DNA of 64,000 nt from Pilasporangium apinafurcum (lineage: Eukaryota > Oomycota > Peronosporomycetes > Pythiales > Pythiaceae). The notes below the pieces were generated by a model. That model was not told the origin of the DNA. It ran no database searches and saw nothing but the letters and a program-made list of their open reading frames with translations. A program made the position numbers and the translations under genes. Positions 29,509 through 40,296 of the stretch are shown piece by piece (the first letter of the stretch is position 1; each line of letters starts with the position of its first letter). The stretch lies in NCBI GenBank assembly GCA_001600495.1, contig BCKE01000017.1, positions 126,413 through 190,412 on the forward strand, written 5' to 3'.

Positions 29509-32500
29509 ATGCAGCCATCCGCCTCCAGTGCAAGCGTCACTTCATCCTCGTCGTCTTCGTTCACGAAGTCCAGCACAGGAAGTAAGAAGGCGCGCACGAT
29601 TATCGTCGCCCGCAATATTAGTGATAATTCGTCCAGCTCTACATCATCACTTCCCGGTGCAATATCTTCGGCGGGAGAAAGAGCTCGCAGTCATTCCGCC
29701 ACAATTGGCACAGCCCCATTGGCAAAGCAGTTGGCTCGCGATGAGAAAACGGGAAAGTTAACGACGTATGCTGCGCTCGGAAACGTTGACGACTTGGAGT
29801 TTTATAATCAGTATCTAGCTGAACAATTTGGAGGCAAACCCAGTGCCTCTGAACTACGCCACGTATCGACTTTGCCGCAACAATTTAACGCCTCGATGAA
29901 GCGCAACACCTTGGCCCAAACACTACAAAATCAGCAATCTGATGGTAACAATTCATCCATAACTCAAGGGGATTATGACCAGCAGAAGCAGCAACTTACT
30001 AAGCCAACCAGCGACCAAACAGAGCACTTGTTGATGGCCATAAATGTCGAAAACGATGCCAAGAAGCGCCGTGAAGCGCTAGTCGCGCACCGCAAATGGC
30101 TGCAATCGCTGCCCATTCACGAAAGAATTGCACATCAGCGGCAACAGAACGTGCTCAAACACTGGAAACAGGTCAACAAAGAATGGGAGCAGTTTAAAGC
30201 GCGGGCGTCTAGAAAATTGGGCAAACACGAGAAAGACTTGGTGATGAGTCGTGCTGCCGAGTACCGAGAGCAAGTTGAGCTGTACGATACACTTCAAAAG
30301 GCACAGCCACTGGCGGACAAACTTGGTGGTGACATGTGGATGGCAACGCTACGGGGCGATAGCACACGGTTTGTTCCTGTGGGGAATATCTTTAGTGGAT
30401 TGTTTTGTCCGATTCGAGAGAGTACGCGTATTGGACCACGCGTTCGACGACCATTGGATTACCACCATGATGCAGCAGAAGAACTGAACAAAAATCTACA
30501 AAGCAAACCGCTGTCGATACTGGAGAAGCGATCGTTGGAGCTACTCGCAAAGAAGAAGCGTCGGCTGCGAAAACAACTGGACGTGTTGGTACCCCATGAA
30601 ATTGAACCTAGTTCGAGTACACGCTTAACAGTAATGACCATGGATTTGTTCGAATGGGCGTCGACTTCAACCAACAAGAAACAGAAGCAGGAAGATGAGC
30701 AGAGTCGATTGGTTTTGCCGTCGCTTGATTACGAAGAAAACGCAAATTGGTTAGGCACAAAGGAACCGTCCAGTCGATCTTTGCAGTCATCATCTCGACA
30801 TACAATACTAACTAACCGAAGCAAAGGATCAAGTCTGCGGTTGTTCCCAGCTGCAATAGCATCGGAGCATGACAAAGAGAACCAAGAGTACATTGATAAT
30901 CTATACCGAGACTCATCTACTCCTCTTTGTCTAAGTTTTTTCGTCGACATCAACATGCAACAGCAGCAGTCCATGATCATGCAAAATGATGGAAGTACAA
31001 CGTTGCATTTTCAGTGGATGCGTGAAGAGTCTGACCATCCAGACCTCTCTCCGCAGCTCCATTTGCACGATCACTTTGATCATGACAGAGACCGTCGAAA
31101 AGTGCGTCAATACACATCTGTCAGTTGCGAACAAGGTACGCTTTTACCAGGAGATGAGCGCGAGTTGGTGTTCACCTTTGTGTCGCAAACGCCTGGTGTT
31201 TTTTTGGAAAAATGGCTGCTCGATTTGGATCCAATACCACGAGTCAAGTGTTGGCCCTCATTACCCACAAGTTTGAACAATGACAATGTTGATCATGAAG
31301 GGGAACATGCTGAATCATCTGATGTGCTACCCTTGGAGGTCCACCTTTCCTGCACTGCAGTCGATAATTTTGTCCCTGCATCGATACGCGATCATCAGCG
31401 ACAAGCCATTGATAAACAGGAGAACGTGTTCTTCGTGGAGAAACTCATTGGTGAGTTGCTCAGCACCATTGACTCCATCCCAAGAATCGAACTTTCAGGG
31501 CTCACTCCAGCCGCGGCAACATTTTATGCTTTACAGAGAGATAGTCTAGACAATCTGCCCACCACCGAAAGTGAACGTCAAGAAGAAACGATTGAAGAAG
31601 ATTATGCTGATGTTCACTACAGTGATGTACTTATCGATAAATGTAGAGATCTGTACGCACAAGCGTTAGATATCGTTCAAAAATGCCTAAATGTAGATCG
31701 ACAGGACGAGCCAAAGAACAACGGATCAGAAGTCACATTCACACTCACAGAGTTAACAACCGATTCACCATCATCCTTTGCTGCGCCAGATTCTTCGCAT
31801 GCGACTGCGGATGCTGAAATCCAGCCTGAGGAACTCCGTTGTAAATTTCCTTTAGAATGGGATGGGCATTTACGAGCATTACATGCTATTGCTAAGGAGG
31901 CTGATCGTCTTAATGCAGAGCGTCTTAAGGTTTTAGTAGGTCAGCTACAGAAAGAACATGAAGAAGCTGAAGAAGAGGATGATATGGAAGAAGAAGAAGA
32001 AGAAGAAGAAGAAGAAGAAGAAGAAGAGGATGAAGAGGACGAAGACGAGGATGAAGACGAAGATGAAGAAGACGACGAAGAGAAGGACGAAAAGAAGGAC
32101 GACGGAGATAACAGTGAGGCCAAACAAGAGAAGTCTACTCAAGAGAAGCCTACTCAAGAAAAGCGGAAAGTGAATCTTCGTGAACAACGTGCACAGGACC
32201 GTGCTATTAGATGCAAAAACTTGCAACTTGCCATCCGCACATTACGTCCTCGCCTACAGGATGCCTTTGCATCCTTGTGGATGACGTCCTGTGTGTCTCC
32301 GTATACAAGCTCCACGCTGCAAAGCGCGATGCAGGAACGGATCGGCGCGCTGGTGAGTGAGATCCCCGTCGTACATGATATTGCACGTATGATCAACCAG
32401 TTTGGCTCAGACGAAAAACAGCGAGGCTTGAATGAAGCGAATTATACACACCAGGGTGTGAAATCGTTGCTTACTCGAGCGATTGATGAAGCTATTGCAG

Positions 32501-34956
32501 TAGATATGCAGCGTCAATGGCATTTCGACCAGGAACGGCGTCGCTTTGACCAGATGTATCTATCGGAGAAAATTTCGTACGAACAGCTCCCGTCATGTAT
32601 TGCATCCTTAAACAAGTCTAGAGTGATTCTGCTTTATGTCGACTTGGATTTGGCGCACTGGTTTAGCCTTGTGAAGGTAAATGCTGGTAATATCAATGCC
32701 CCAAGCGGCAGTATTCCAGAATCTGAAGAAACACCATCTGCGCCGTACGCGTTAGCCTGGAAATTCTCGCAGACGCTGGTGGAGCATGAAGAATTTATAC
32801 CCGACCAGGTGGCACAGGTGGTGGAATCCATTCAGTCAATTCTTCAAGCCACTAACGATAGCGAACATCCACTCAGAATTGTACTTGTAAGTGAAATGAG
32901 CTGCCCACCATTGACCAAAGTCATGAAGAAGCTTCTGGGCAGTACGATTGAGAACAATAGTAGTACAGATGTGAAAATAGCTGAGAAAGAAGAATATCAA
33001 CGATTAGAGCAGTTGTCGACGCAATTGACGTTCCAAGGGGTGGTAATGGTGCTGAAACGTGCATTGCCGACCCTGAACGTAACATTTTGCCCAACAATTG
33101 TGGAGTTGGAGACCCAACTGACCGATAGACATGTTCAATCAGAAGAGGTAGCTGCTTTAGAACAGACTCCACACGTGTTCCTCATGGAGCACCTACGTGC
33201 TTTAGGAATCGATTTGTGGAAGAAACAAGCTTTAGCAAACGCAACTGACGCTAGTTCAACGATACAGGCAGCGTCTGTTCCAACTCCAGAACAGAAACAC
33301 GAAAGTGAATCCAAATCGACTGCAGCATCACGGAGAAAAAGCACTATGGCAGGGAAAGCAGCACCGGCGCCAGCTGAGGCAAAAGCTACCGCGATACCAA
33401 CACCAACACCAATACCAGAGAAAGAAGCTAATGAATCTCTCCAAATTCCGCCTGGAAGTGCAGAGGAGCGCCAGGCAATTGAGACACTGCGAAGCAAATT
33501 GGTGCAAATCTGTGATGTTCACGTCCTGGATACTTTCCCAGCTTCATCATGGGGGAATGGCACTGTGGCTCCCTTCAACACAGCAGATAATGTGACCAAC
33601 AGGAACAATGCAATGAGACCCATGATAATTGGCCCGAAGATGCTTCAGGATATGAGCCATTGGACCAATGTATTGCAGGCACGTCCAGATCGTCCAGATC
33701 TTCTTAGTCCGCCTCAACAATGTGTCACAGCGGTCGTCGGTGGGAAGAAGCTCGAACGCAAGATCCGCTTTATCGATGGATTGCTCGAGATCGCCGACGT
33801 AATTTACTTTGTAGGCGAAATCGGCATGAGTTTCTATCGTGTTTTACATACCAAACACGCTGAGCGGAAAGCACAGCGAAGACAGCAATTACAAGAGTCA
33901 ATGCAACTTGAGGACGCTTCTTCAATACCATTATCAGCAGCAGCGGTGAACATGTGGAGCCTTCTGATCCCTGCAGTTGAGAGTCTCCTGCAAAAAGCAC
34001 ATCGCCGGTGTGTGAAGCTCCTCTTACCTTTAGATTGGATGGTAGGTGCGTCATTATTGGAAGATCAAGACACAGTATGCGCGCTTGATGACGATGAGGA
34101 CGGCGAGGAGGAGGAAAGAGAGGAAGAGGATGAAGAAGAAGAGGAGGAGGAGCATGAGGGTGGTAATAAACGAAAAAAGAAAGGACGATCATTAAAGAAA
34201 CGTTCAAATAAGCGAAAGAAACCAGTGGTTGAACCAGAGGTTATCGATACGTGGAAGAAACAGTGGACGTACGATGACGAAATTGCGCATGTGGCACTCA
34301 CCACGACCGAAGCACAATCCCAGGCGTGGATTTCATTCGAGAACGTGACGGATGAGTTGCTCTCGCAATTCCAAGTCATCGATGGAAATGCTAGTATATT
34401 GAAATCAGTTGCAGTGGACGGTGGTGAAGATGACGACGATGACGAAGAACACATTGAGCAAATGAAGATGAGCAATCATGATGGCGTTGATAATGGGAAA
34501 CGTATAAACACATTCGAATATGACTGGACTCTGCGTGCGTTTGATGTCGGCCCGATCTCCATGAACATCCTTGTACATCATCTTCATCATATTTTAAGCG
34601 TAAGCTCGGATGATCAACACCACCAGCATTATCTTGTCGTGAATGGTGTCTTTGGAGTGGTGGAATGCCAGAACTTTGATAATGCCACGAAACAGTGGAT
34701 CGATTGCTTGGAGAGCGTCAAGAACATGCAACGTGACGTCTTTGTTGCTGGTCAAACGACAGCCAGGTGTCTCCAGCGGCTTGAAATTAGTAAACAAAGT
34801 GGAAAGCCGAAGATTGTGACCATGCGTACAGTTCGTAATGCTGCTGTCTTGAAATCTATCATTGCTGGCAAATCTCATCCAACAGTGGTGCCCCTCGCTT
34901 CCTCCCTGCCCTTACTCACAACAGAAACTCTGGTCGAAGAGCTCGAACCTCAGTAA
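29509..34956 (+). CDS. Giant MYCBPAP-like axonemal protein with a phosphoglycerate-kinase-like region
   Basis: Intronless, 1815 residues. The N-terminal third resembles MYCBP-associated protein (Chlamydomonas FAP147 family): RKWLQSLPIHERIAHQRQQN, VMSRAAEYREQVELYD, GGDMWMATLRGD and an Ig-like stretch. Two acidic tracts follow, one at ~820-865 encoded by a (GAA)n run. From ~1035 on, the order of a phosphoglycerate kinase can be followed: SRVILLYVDLDLAHWF, QTPHVFLMEHLRALGID, LVQICDVHVLDTFPASS, TAVVGGKKLERKIRFIDGLL, YFVGEIGMSFYRVL, CVKLLLPLDWMVG, FDVGPISMN and YLVVNGVFGVVE. PGK substrate and nucleotide residues are largely changed (the WNGPMGVFE motif reads VNGVFGVVE), so catalysis is unlikely. 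It probably sits in the central-pair apparatus. Confidence 0.8.
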   Translation: MQPSASSASVTSSSSSSFTKSSTGSKKARTIIVARNISDNSSSSTSSLPGAISSAGERARSHSATIGTAPLAKQLARDEKTGKLTTYAALGNVDDLEFYNQYLAEQFGGKPSASELRHVSTLPQQFNASMKRNTLAQTLQNQQSDGNNSSITQGDYDQQKQQLTKPTSDQTEHLLMAINVENDAKKRREALVAHRKWLQSLPIHERIAHQRQQNVLKHWKQVNKEWEQFKARASRKLGKHEKDLVMSRAAEYREQVELYDTLQKAQPLADKLGGDMWMATLRGDSTRFVPVGNIFSGLFCPIRESTRIGPRVRRPLDYHHDAAEELNKNLQSKPLSILEKRSLELLAKKKRRLRKQLDVLVPHEIEPSSSTRLTVMTMDLFEWASTSTNKKQKQEDEQSRLVLPSLDYEENANWLGTKEPSSRSLQSSSRHTILTNRSKGSSLRLFPAAIASEHDKENQEYIDNLYRDSSTPLCLSFFVDINMQQQQSMIMQNDGSTTLHFQWMREESDHPDLSPQLHLHDHFDHDRDRRKVRQYTSVSCEQGTLLPGDERELVFTFVSQTPGVFLEKWLLDLDPIPRVKCWPSLPTSLNNDNVDHEGEHAESSDVLPLEVHLSCTAVDNFVPASIRDHQRQAIDKQENVFFVEKLIGELLSTIDSIPRIELSGLTPAAATFYALQRDSLDNLPTTESERQEETIEEDYADVHYSDVLIDKCRDLYAQALDIVQKCLNVDRQDEPKNNGSEVTFTLTELTTDSPSSFAAPDSSHATADAEIQPEELRCKFPLEWDGHLRALHAIAKEADRLNAERLKVLVGQLQKEHEEAEEEDDMEEEEEEEEEEEEEEDEEDEDEDEDEDEEDDEEKDEKKDDGDNSEAKQEKSTQEKPTQEKRKVNLREQRAQDRAIRCKNLQLAIRTLRPRLQDAFASLWMTSCVSPYTSSTLQSAMQERIGALVSEIPVVHDIARMINQFGSDEKQRGLNEANYTHQGVKSLLTRAIDEAIAVDMQRQWHFDQERRRFDQMYLSEKISYEQLPSCIASLNKSRVILLYVDLDLAHWFSLVKVNAGNINAPSGSIPESEETPSAPYALAWKFSQTLVEHEEFIPDQVAQVVESIQSILQATNDSEHPLRIVLVSEMSCPPLTKVMKKLLGSTIENNSSTDVKIAEKEEYQRLEQLSTQLTFQGVVMVLKRALPTLNVTFCPTIVELETQLTDRHVQSEEVAALEQTPHVFLMEHLRALGIDLWKKQALANATDASSTIQAASVPTPEQKHESESKSTAASRRKSTMAGKAAPAPAEAKATAIPTPTPIPEKEANESLQIPPGSAEERQAIETLRSKLVQICDVHVLDTFPASSWGNGTVAPFNTADNVTNRNNAMRPMIIGPKMLQDMSHWTNVLQARPDRPDLLSPPQQCVTAVVGGKKLERKIRFIDGLLEIADVIYFVGEIGMSFYRVLHTKHAERKAQRRQQLQESMQLEDASSIPLSAAAVNMWSLLIPAVESLLQKAHRRCVKLLLPLDWMVGASLLEDQDTVCALDDDEDGEEEEREEEDEEEEEEEHEGGNKRKKKGRSLKKRSNKRKKPVVEPEVIDTWKKQWTYDDEIAHVALTTTEAQSQAWISFENVTDELLSQFQVIDGNASILKSVAVDGGEDDDDDEEHIEQMKMSNHDGVDNGKRINTFEYDWTLRAFDVGPISMNILVHHLHHILSVSSDDQHHQHYLVVNGVFGVVECQNFDNATKQWIDCLESVKNMQRDVFVAGQTTARCLQRLEISKQSGKPKIVTMRTVRNAAVLKSIIAGKSHPTVVPLASSLPLLTTETLVEELEPQ
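31987..32100 (+). repeat. GAA microsatellite and acidic-codon tract inside the MYCBPAP-like gene
   Basis: About 13 GAA triplets in a row, continuing as GAA/GAG/GAT/GAC codons. It keeps the reading frame and encodes a poly-acidic linker. Likely to vary in length between strains. Confidence 0.85.
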
Positions 34957-35134
34957 ATTGGGAATGACAGACTGCGTCATTTAAAGAGACTATTAAGAAT
35001 CTCTCCGATTGCGCATGTGCACAAGGAAACTCGGCGGCTTTGTTTTCCTTCGTGCTGTACAATTTGATGGTGAGGCATCATTGATCTGAAAAACGCTTCA
35101 TCAAGATAAATTGAAATTAATAAAGTAACAATAT
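34957..35134. other. 3' flank of the MYCBPAP-like gene
   Basis: Short spacer between the stop codon and the interspersed repeat. No feature recognised. Confidence 0.4.
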
Positions 35135-35680
35135 CTGATTACCTACACCAAATCAATGAAATAATCTTAAAACAAAACGCTCATGCTTTTGAGGATTATT
35201 ATTGACATACTCGTGATCTGTATGATATGACTGGGAATCAAATCGACTAGACAAAGTCGGAGATGCCAAGACTATCAATGGTAGATGAAGACTTCACCCC
35301 CTGAACATGTGTGGCTGTAGTAGATCACATCTGGTAGCTTCTGTAGTAGGAGTTTTACCTCAGAAACANTCCTATTACTCTTGCATCCACGACAGAGGCA
35401 ATATCCACACAAAGAGCATCTCCGTCTCTTTGAGCAGTGATTCTTTCGCCATTCACTTGTTCTTCTNTACTTCAACACAGACCATCTATGAGTCAAGATG
35501 CTTTTACACTTCAACCACTGCAATGTCAGTAGCTGCTGTGGGTTCAGATACCGTTTATCACCTCCATTGACTCTGTATTCTCTTGAGACTTCCTGAATCG
35601 TGAGACTTTATCGTGTTAATGTTCAGATGCAATTCCTTAGCAAGTATCACTGTGCAGGGTGCAACCTTGTTGCTTCCTCC
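35135..35680 (-). repeat. Interspersed repeat, copy 2 (inverted relative to copy at 6.4 kb)
   Basis: Reverse complement of 6410-6947 with only scattered differences (for example GCACAGTG here against GCATAGTG). The ambiguous bases at 35,369 and 35,467 fall at the same places as those in copy 1, 98 bases apart in both. On the minus strand there is also a 60-codon open frame (35,558-35,740, LLYEEWAQQLAAGGSNKV) running across the repeat edge, possibly further transposon coding sequence. Confidence 0.7.
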
Positions 35681-36002
35681 TGCAGCTAATTGCTGAGCCC
35701 ATTCTTCATACAGCAACATAGTCTGATCCATCTTTGACAAAAGTCCGTGATAACGTTGAGTGCCATTCCTTAAACAACCATGTTGCGTTCATGCGCGCAT
35801 TATCTCGGGCGAAATGGTGCTTAAAATGTCGGGCGATAAACCACTTGAGTTGCAGTCGAATCATGAAAGTTTTGCTTCAGTATTGCTGTATTGGCATTGG
35901 AGACAGCAAGGTGTCATCGTGAAAGTTATTGAATACCATGTAGACACGTCTGCGAAAGCTTCCAACAGCACAGAAGTACGGCTGAACAGAACTGAGGGGT
36001 GG

Positions 36003-36075
36003 GAAAGGATTTGAAACCAAACCATCATTCGCTTATGCAGTTGAAGTTGAACCATCATTCTTTGTCAGATCACAG
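36003..36075 (+). repeat. Short dispersed repeat built on a CCATCATTC motif (copy 2)
   Basis: Two units (AAACCATCATTC and GAACCATCATTC, ~30 bases apart) matching 5535-5610 in the same orientation. Neighbouring bases (GGATTTGAAA here, GGATCTGAAA there) also agree. Confidence 0.5.
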
Positions 36076-36189
36076 CACATCCCAACCGTTGCAATGCCCA
36101 TTTTCAAAATATTTTGCCAATCCAAACAGGAAGATAATCGTACATACAGGTTCTCAAGATAATTATGAGCAGTCGTATGTTGTATTCCT

Positions 36190-36665
36190 TCGTCAGCGAA
36201 TGCCGCATGTACACTTATGTATTAGTAATTCGACTGCACAATTCAGTGGCGTTCTACCATCTCGAGTGGCTGTTTCAATGAACGTACCACGTCTCACTAA
36301 GTACTCAGCGTTGCGGTGCTTAACCATTATGGATTGGCATTTTCACAACCGTGTCGTGTTCGACCAAGTATATGATCAAGTCTATCTGGTCATTGCACGA
36401 GGCATTATATAAAGGTGTCAAATCGTTGTGGCTCTACGTTACCGTTATATCCCCATCTTTCACCAAATTTTGGACGATTGCAAGGTGATCTTTCCCTACA
36501 GCAAGATTCAGTTGGATCCAACCTCTAGAGTTTTGCAATTCCAGCTTTGCGCCTTACTCCACCAGATACTTGATAGCGTCTAGATACCCTTTGCTAGCTG
36601 CATAGCTCAAGGGAGCCGAGTCTTCAACTGATTTCACATTCACATCGGTGCCGCTTATCGTCAAA
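36190..36665 (-). pseudogene. Ankyrin-repeat pseudogene
   Basis: The minus strand encodes decayed ankyrin repeats in changing frames: GTDVNVKSVEDSAPLSYAA followed by SKGYLDAIKYLVE and a stop; then GAKLELQNSRGWIQLNLAV followed by GKDHLAIVQNLVKDGD; then, after further stops and frame shifts, LVRRGTFIETATRDGRTPLN. The 33-residue spacing is still visible. It is not a recent copy of the small ankyrin gene at 28.6-29.3 kb, judged by the different repeat residues. Confidence 0.75.
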
Positions 36666-37108
36666 CATCACTACTTATGGAAAGTCTCCTTGACGCCCAA
36701 TATCGTAGATACTGGAACGCTCCAGGTCATATATCGTCGCACTGCTGCGATGAATGCCATGAATCATCCTGAACGTTTATCATAGATCGACACATTATAC
36801 GATCGAATGAACGATTTTTGCTGATGTCATTAACGTTTATATCCTTAAAGCGAGGTGAGCAGCAGATTTCCAATTAAAATGGGGACTATAGCATGTTGAG
36901 GCTAATGTAACAATGCTATAAGCAAGGAAAAGAAGGGCGACATTGATAATAAGCTTACAATTACTAACTATTTTAAACTTTTGTTACAGTTCATCCTTCC
37001 TGCTAACGCAGGATTATCAATTGGGTTAATAACTTACTACATGTCACTAAATGGAAGTAGCGTGATATACATCCCGCCCACTTTCTTTCATTTCGAGTTT
37101 TATCCAAA
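36666..37108. other. Spacer before the golgin gene
   Basis: 443 bases, AT-rich. It may contain further eroded ankyrin sequence at its left end. No gene recognised. Confidence 0.4.
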
Positions 37109-39845
37109 ATGTGGTCGAAGCTGACGGAATATGCTGAGGGTATCGCGGATATCGTCGCCCCCGTAGACGACCCGTCTGTGCCGTCTGCCGAAAGCGTAGA
37201 GGCGGCGGCGGAAAAGGCATGGACGCGTTGGTCATCCATGGTTGGCGGCGTAGCGTCGTCCACTGCGACGCAGCCGTCAGTGGCGTCGACATCATCCTCA
37301 AGGTCCGTGGCACAGCATGAGCGCGAAGATCCGCAACAACTTATCGATGAAAACGAACAGGAACAATACATTTGCGAATTAGAGCGCGCACTATTGCAGC
37401 GAAAGAAGCAGAACGAGCTGCTAGAGAAGAGAGTGAGTTGATGGGAGACTGCAACGTGATTGAACATACGTGGATGTAATCAAAATTGTTGTTGGTGTCT
37501 AAATCCAATAGGTTAATGAGCTCGAGACCAAGTCTGCAACGGTATTACCTGAAGAACTTGAAATGAAGATAAAATTGCAGGCACAGGTGAGAATATAATG
37601 CATGTACCATATTCTGTTTCGACATGGTACGGGTCTAATCAGTGTATGACCGCGTTGTGACAAACAGGAAACGGAGCTGACTCAACATAGAGCACAAATT
37701 GACTTATTGCAAAAGGAGAAACGGCATCTTTCCCAGACAGTTGCTGAACTTAAGCAAAATCAAGCAGTAAAGAGTCTCGATGGTCATGATGATGATAGCA
37801 GAAACTCGCAAGTGCCTAATGTGGCTGGACTGACGCTAGTCGCTGAATCACTCGCCAGCACCTTGCCATCATTCGTCCTGATAGAGATTCCAGAATCGAG
37901 TGACGGTGTGGTTGCTCAGGTTATTACCAGTACATGAATATGTTATCGAATTGTGCTCATGACTGATGTTGGTATGCTTTGGTATTTAGCTGTCAGACCT
38001 CGCCAATAAAGTCAAAAACTACGTTGACGAGAAGCAAGAGCGACTACAAGCTTTCGAAACTACGATCACATCATTTCTATCACTACATGGTGAACGAACA
38101 GATAGTTCAGAGGCCTCATCGCTAGAATCACATATCGATGGTATCCAGAAGAGACTTGGAGTATTGAGTCAGAGGTTATCGAAAGCAGCAGCAGAGCATT
38201 CGGAATTAGAGCAGCTACGAAATCGACTTCATATGTTGGAAGAACGGGAAGAGGAGCAGATGAAAGCGAAGATGCAGTTGCAAGCACAAGTCAATAGTAT
38301 GCAGGCTAACAAACAGCGTGTCGAGAAATCCATCCAACAAACAGCATCTAAAGAAGTAGAACTTGTTCAGACCCTTGAAGAAAAGGATGTGACGATTCGT
38401 CAACTTCAAGATATGGTTGCTCAGGTAATTGGACCATCTTTGTAGTGGATCTTGGGCCTTTATTTACCCTGTCAAGTATGTTGTAATCAATAAGGCAAAA
38501 AACAGCATCGCACATCTCACGCGTGAACTCGAAGCGGTCCAATCTGAAGTACGTTAGTTATCCACGCCCGAAGATTTTTACTGAATCGGTCTATTCTGAT
38601 CAGTATATTACATTTATCAACTGTTAGGCAGACGCAACACAAGCACTTTGTAACAGGCAAAAGTCTGAGATCTACGATCTTCAACAACGTATAAGACAAG
38701 CAGAAGAGCTGCAAGCCACTTTTCAAAACGATGAGCAGGAAATTCGGGCGCGCGCCGGCGAATATGAGCAAGGATACGTGGAGTTATTAGCTGAGTTTGA
38801 AAAAGTGAAGGCTCAAGCCGAAGAGGAAAAAGCGATTTTGGTTGCGAGAAGTGAAGAACAGGCACAGTCCATTGGGAAACAGGCAATCTATGAGCTCGAA
38901 TCTCGACTGACAGCCTCTGAAGCAGACAAACAAATTGCGATTCAGGATGCTGAACGCCTACAACGCGATATGGAGGCACTTGAAGGCGTGCTGCATCAAT
39001 TCCAAGTGGATCAAAAGCGACAGGTTTGTTATAGTTATCACCATCTTGGGTAGTATTCATGGTGTTACAGATATTCAATATGTCGTACGTGCAGAAAGAA
39101 CAGATAGCTACCTTAGAAGCTGCTCTTGAAGATGCTCAAGTCAAACTTCAGCACAGTGCCGAAAATCCTCCGAATGCGACCTCTGACGATGACATGCAGC
39201 GCATAATCGATGCTTTAGCAAAGAAAACGCTTGAATGTGATCAACTGAGAGAGGTTGGTCACGTATTTGGACATGTGAGCGATTTAATATTCATCTCTGT
39301 GCTCACATTGTAATATCCTTAGGCATTGGAGAACACCGCCCCACGTTTCAGTTCCGAGGCAGACGTTCTAGACAAGCGACTTGCGGCGCAGCTAGTGGTA
39401 GGTGTTTGTGCTGTGTTCACTTTGGTCCTGTGCAGTGCCACCATGGTCAACAGCTCACATTGCCTTCAACTGACACGACGTATGCATAGGTATCATACTT
39501 TGACAGTGACAAGAAGGAGGATGTTTTGCAGTTAATGGCACGGATACTGGTATGTCGGGAAAACAACTTTATCGTCGCTACTATCTACCTCATGCGAATC
39601 GAAACTGATATATCGCGCGTACATTTTGTTAGAGCTTCACGGAGGAACAGAAGAGGCGTGTGGGCATTGGAGCGTCAATAGAAGGTAATGGGGGTGGCGG
39701 ACTGTTCTCGTCCATTATTGGCCTCGTTGCTCCGCCCGACAGCAGCAACCCACAACACAATGCAGCCATGCGGCAAGTCAACATAGATGGCAAAAGTTTT
39801 GCCGATATTTGGACGGAATTTCTCATCAACGAGGCTAAACGATAA
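37109..39845 (+). CDS. Golgin-like coiled-coil protein with GRIP/GRAB-type C-terminus
   Basis: Ten exons: 37109-37432, 37512-37586, 37668-37919, 37990-38424, 38495-38548, 38628-39023, 39095-39253, 39323-39397, 39490-39549 and 39633-39845; 2043 nt, 680 residues. Each exon length is a multiple of three, so all introns are phase 0. After a short N-terminus (MWSKLTEYAEGIADIVAP, possibly a lipid-packing helix) comes ~500 residues of coiled coil. The end, LDKRLAAQLVVSYFDSDKKE, then VLQLMARILSFTEEQKRRVG, resembles the GRAB/GRIP region of GMAP-210/Rud3 golgins, which binds Arf-family GTPases and ties the protein to Golgi membranes. A Gly-rich tail of ~65 residues follows. Assignment rests on architecture and this one motif. 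Confidence 0.72.
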
Positions 39846-40296
39846 TGCACAGAGCAAGAAGAAGATGGGCGTGCTTGATTTTGGTCAATTTTTTTATAAG
39901 AGATAATGATATTACTTTATTACTAAGAACCTCTTTATAAGATTAATATTTTCTTTACTATAGAGAGGGTTTCTAATCTGGCATAATGGCCGAATCAAAT
40001 GGGAACATAACCCATCATCCCTAATGTTCTGATACCAAGTTCTCAAATTGGACATTGGCAGCTCTATCGGTGTATTGACCGATCGATTGCTTCTCCCGCC
40101 CGATATCCTACGATACCTTTTCATCGACTGATTGTAGCGCTCATCTGGCAGAATACGAGCCTCTGCCGCACCCATCGGACAAGGTAGCCATTCTATTGTT
40201 TGCTTCATTTCTGCACCCACTGGGATTATACTGTCTCTCTTTGTTCAAGAGAATACGTAAGCGAAGAGCAACGAGACGAACGAACAAGTGAAGAAA
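39846..40296. other. Spacer between golgin and acidic-protein genes
   Basis: 451 bases; contains one 102-codon open frame on the minus strand (separate entry). Confidence 0.4.
39912..40220 (-). CDS. Doubtful small ORF, 102 residues
   Basis: Starts at ATG 40220 (MGAEMKQTIEWLPCPMGAAE) and stops at 39912. Basic and Arg/Asn-rich, with no family recognised, no signal peptide and no membrane segment. It begins 76 bases from the start of the divergent gene at 40297, which fits a real divergent gene, but random open frames of this length are common here. Confidence 0.25.
   Translation of the reverse strand: MGAEMKQTIEWLPCPMGAAEARILPDERYNQSMKRYRRISGGRSNRSVNTPIELPMSNLRTWYQNIRDDGLCSHLIRPLCQIRNPLYSKENINLIKRFLVIK

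Noticed and set aside
31941-32226. Long poly-Ser and poly-Phe open frames on the minus strand
   Set aside because: They are the antisense of the GAA-rich acidic tract in the MYCBPAP-like gene.
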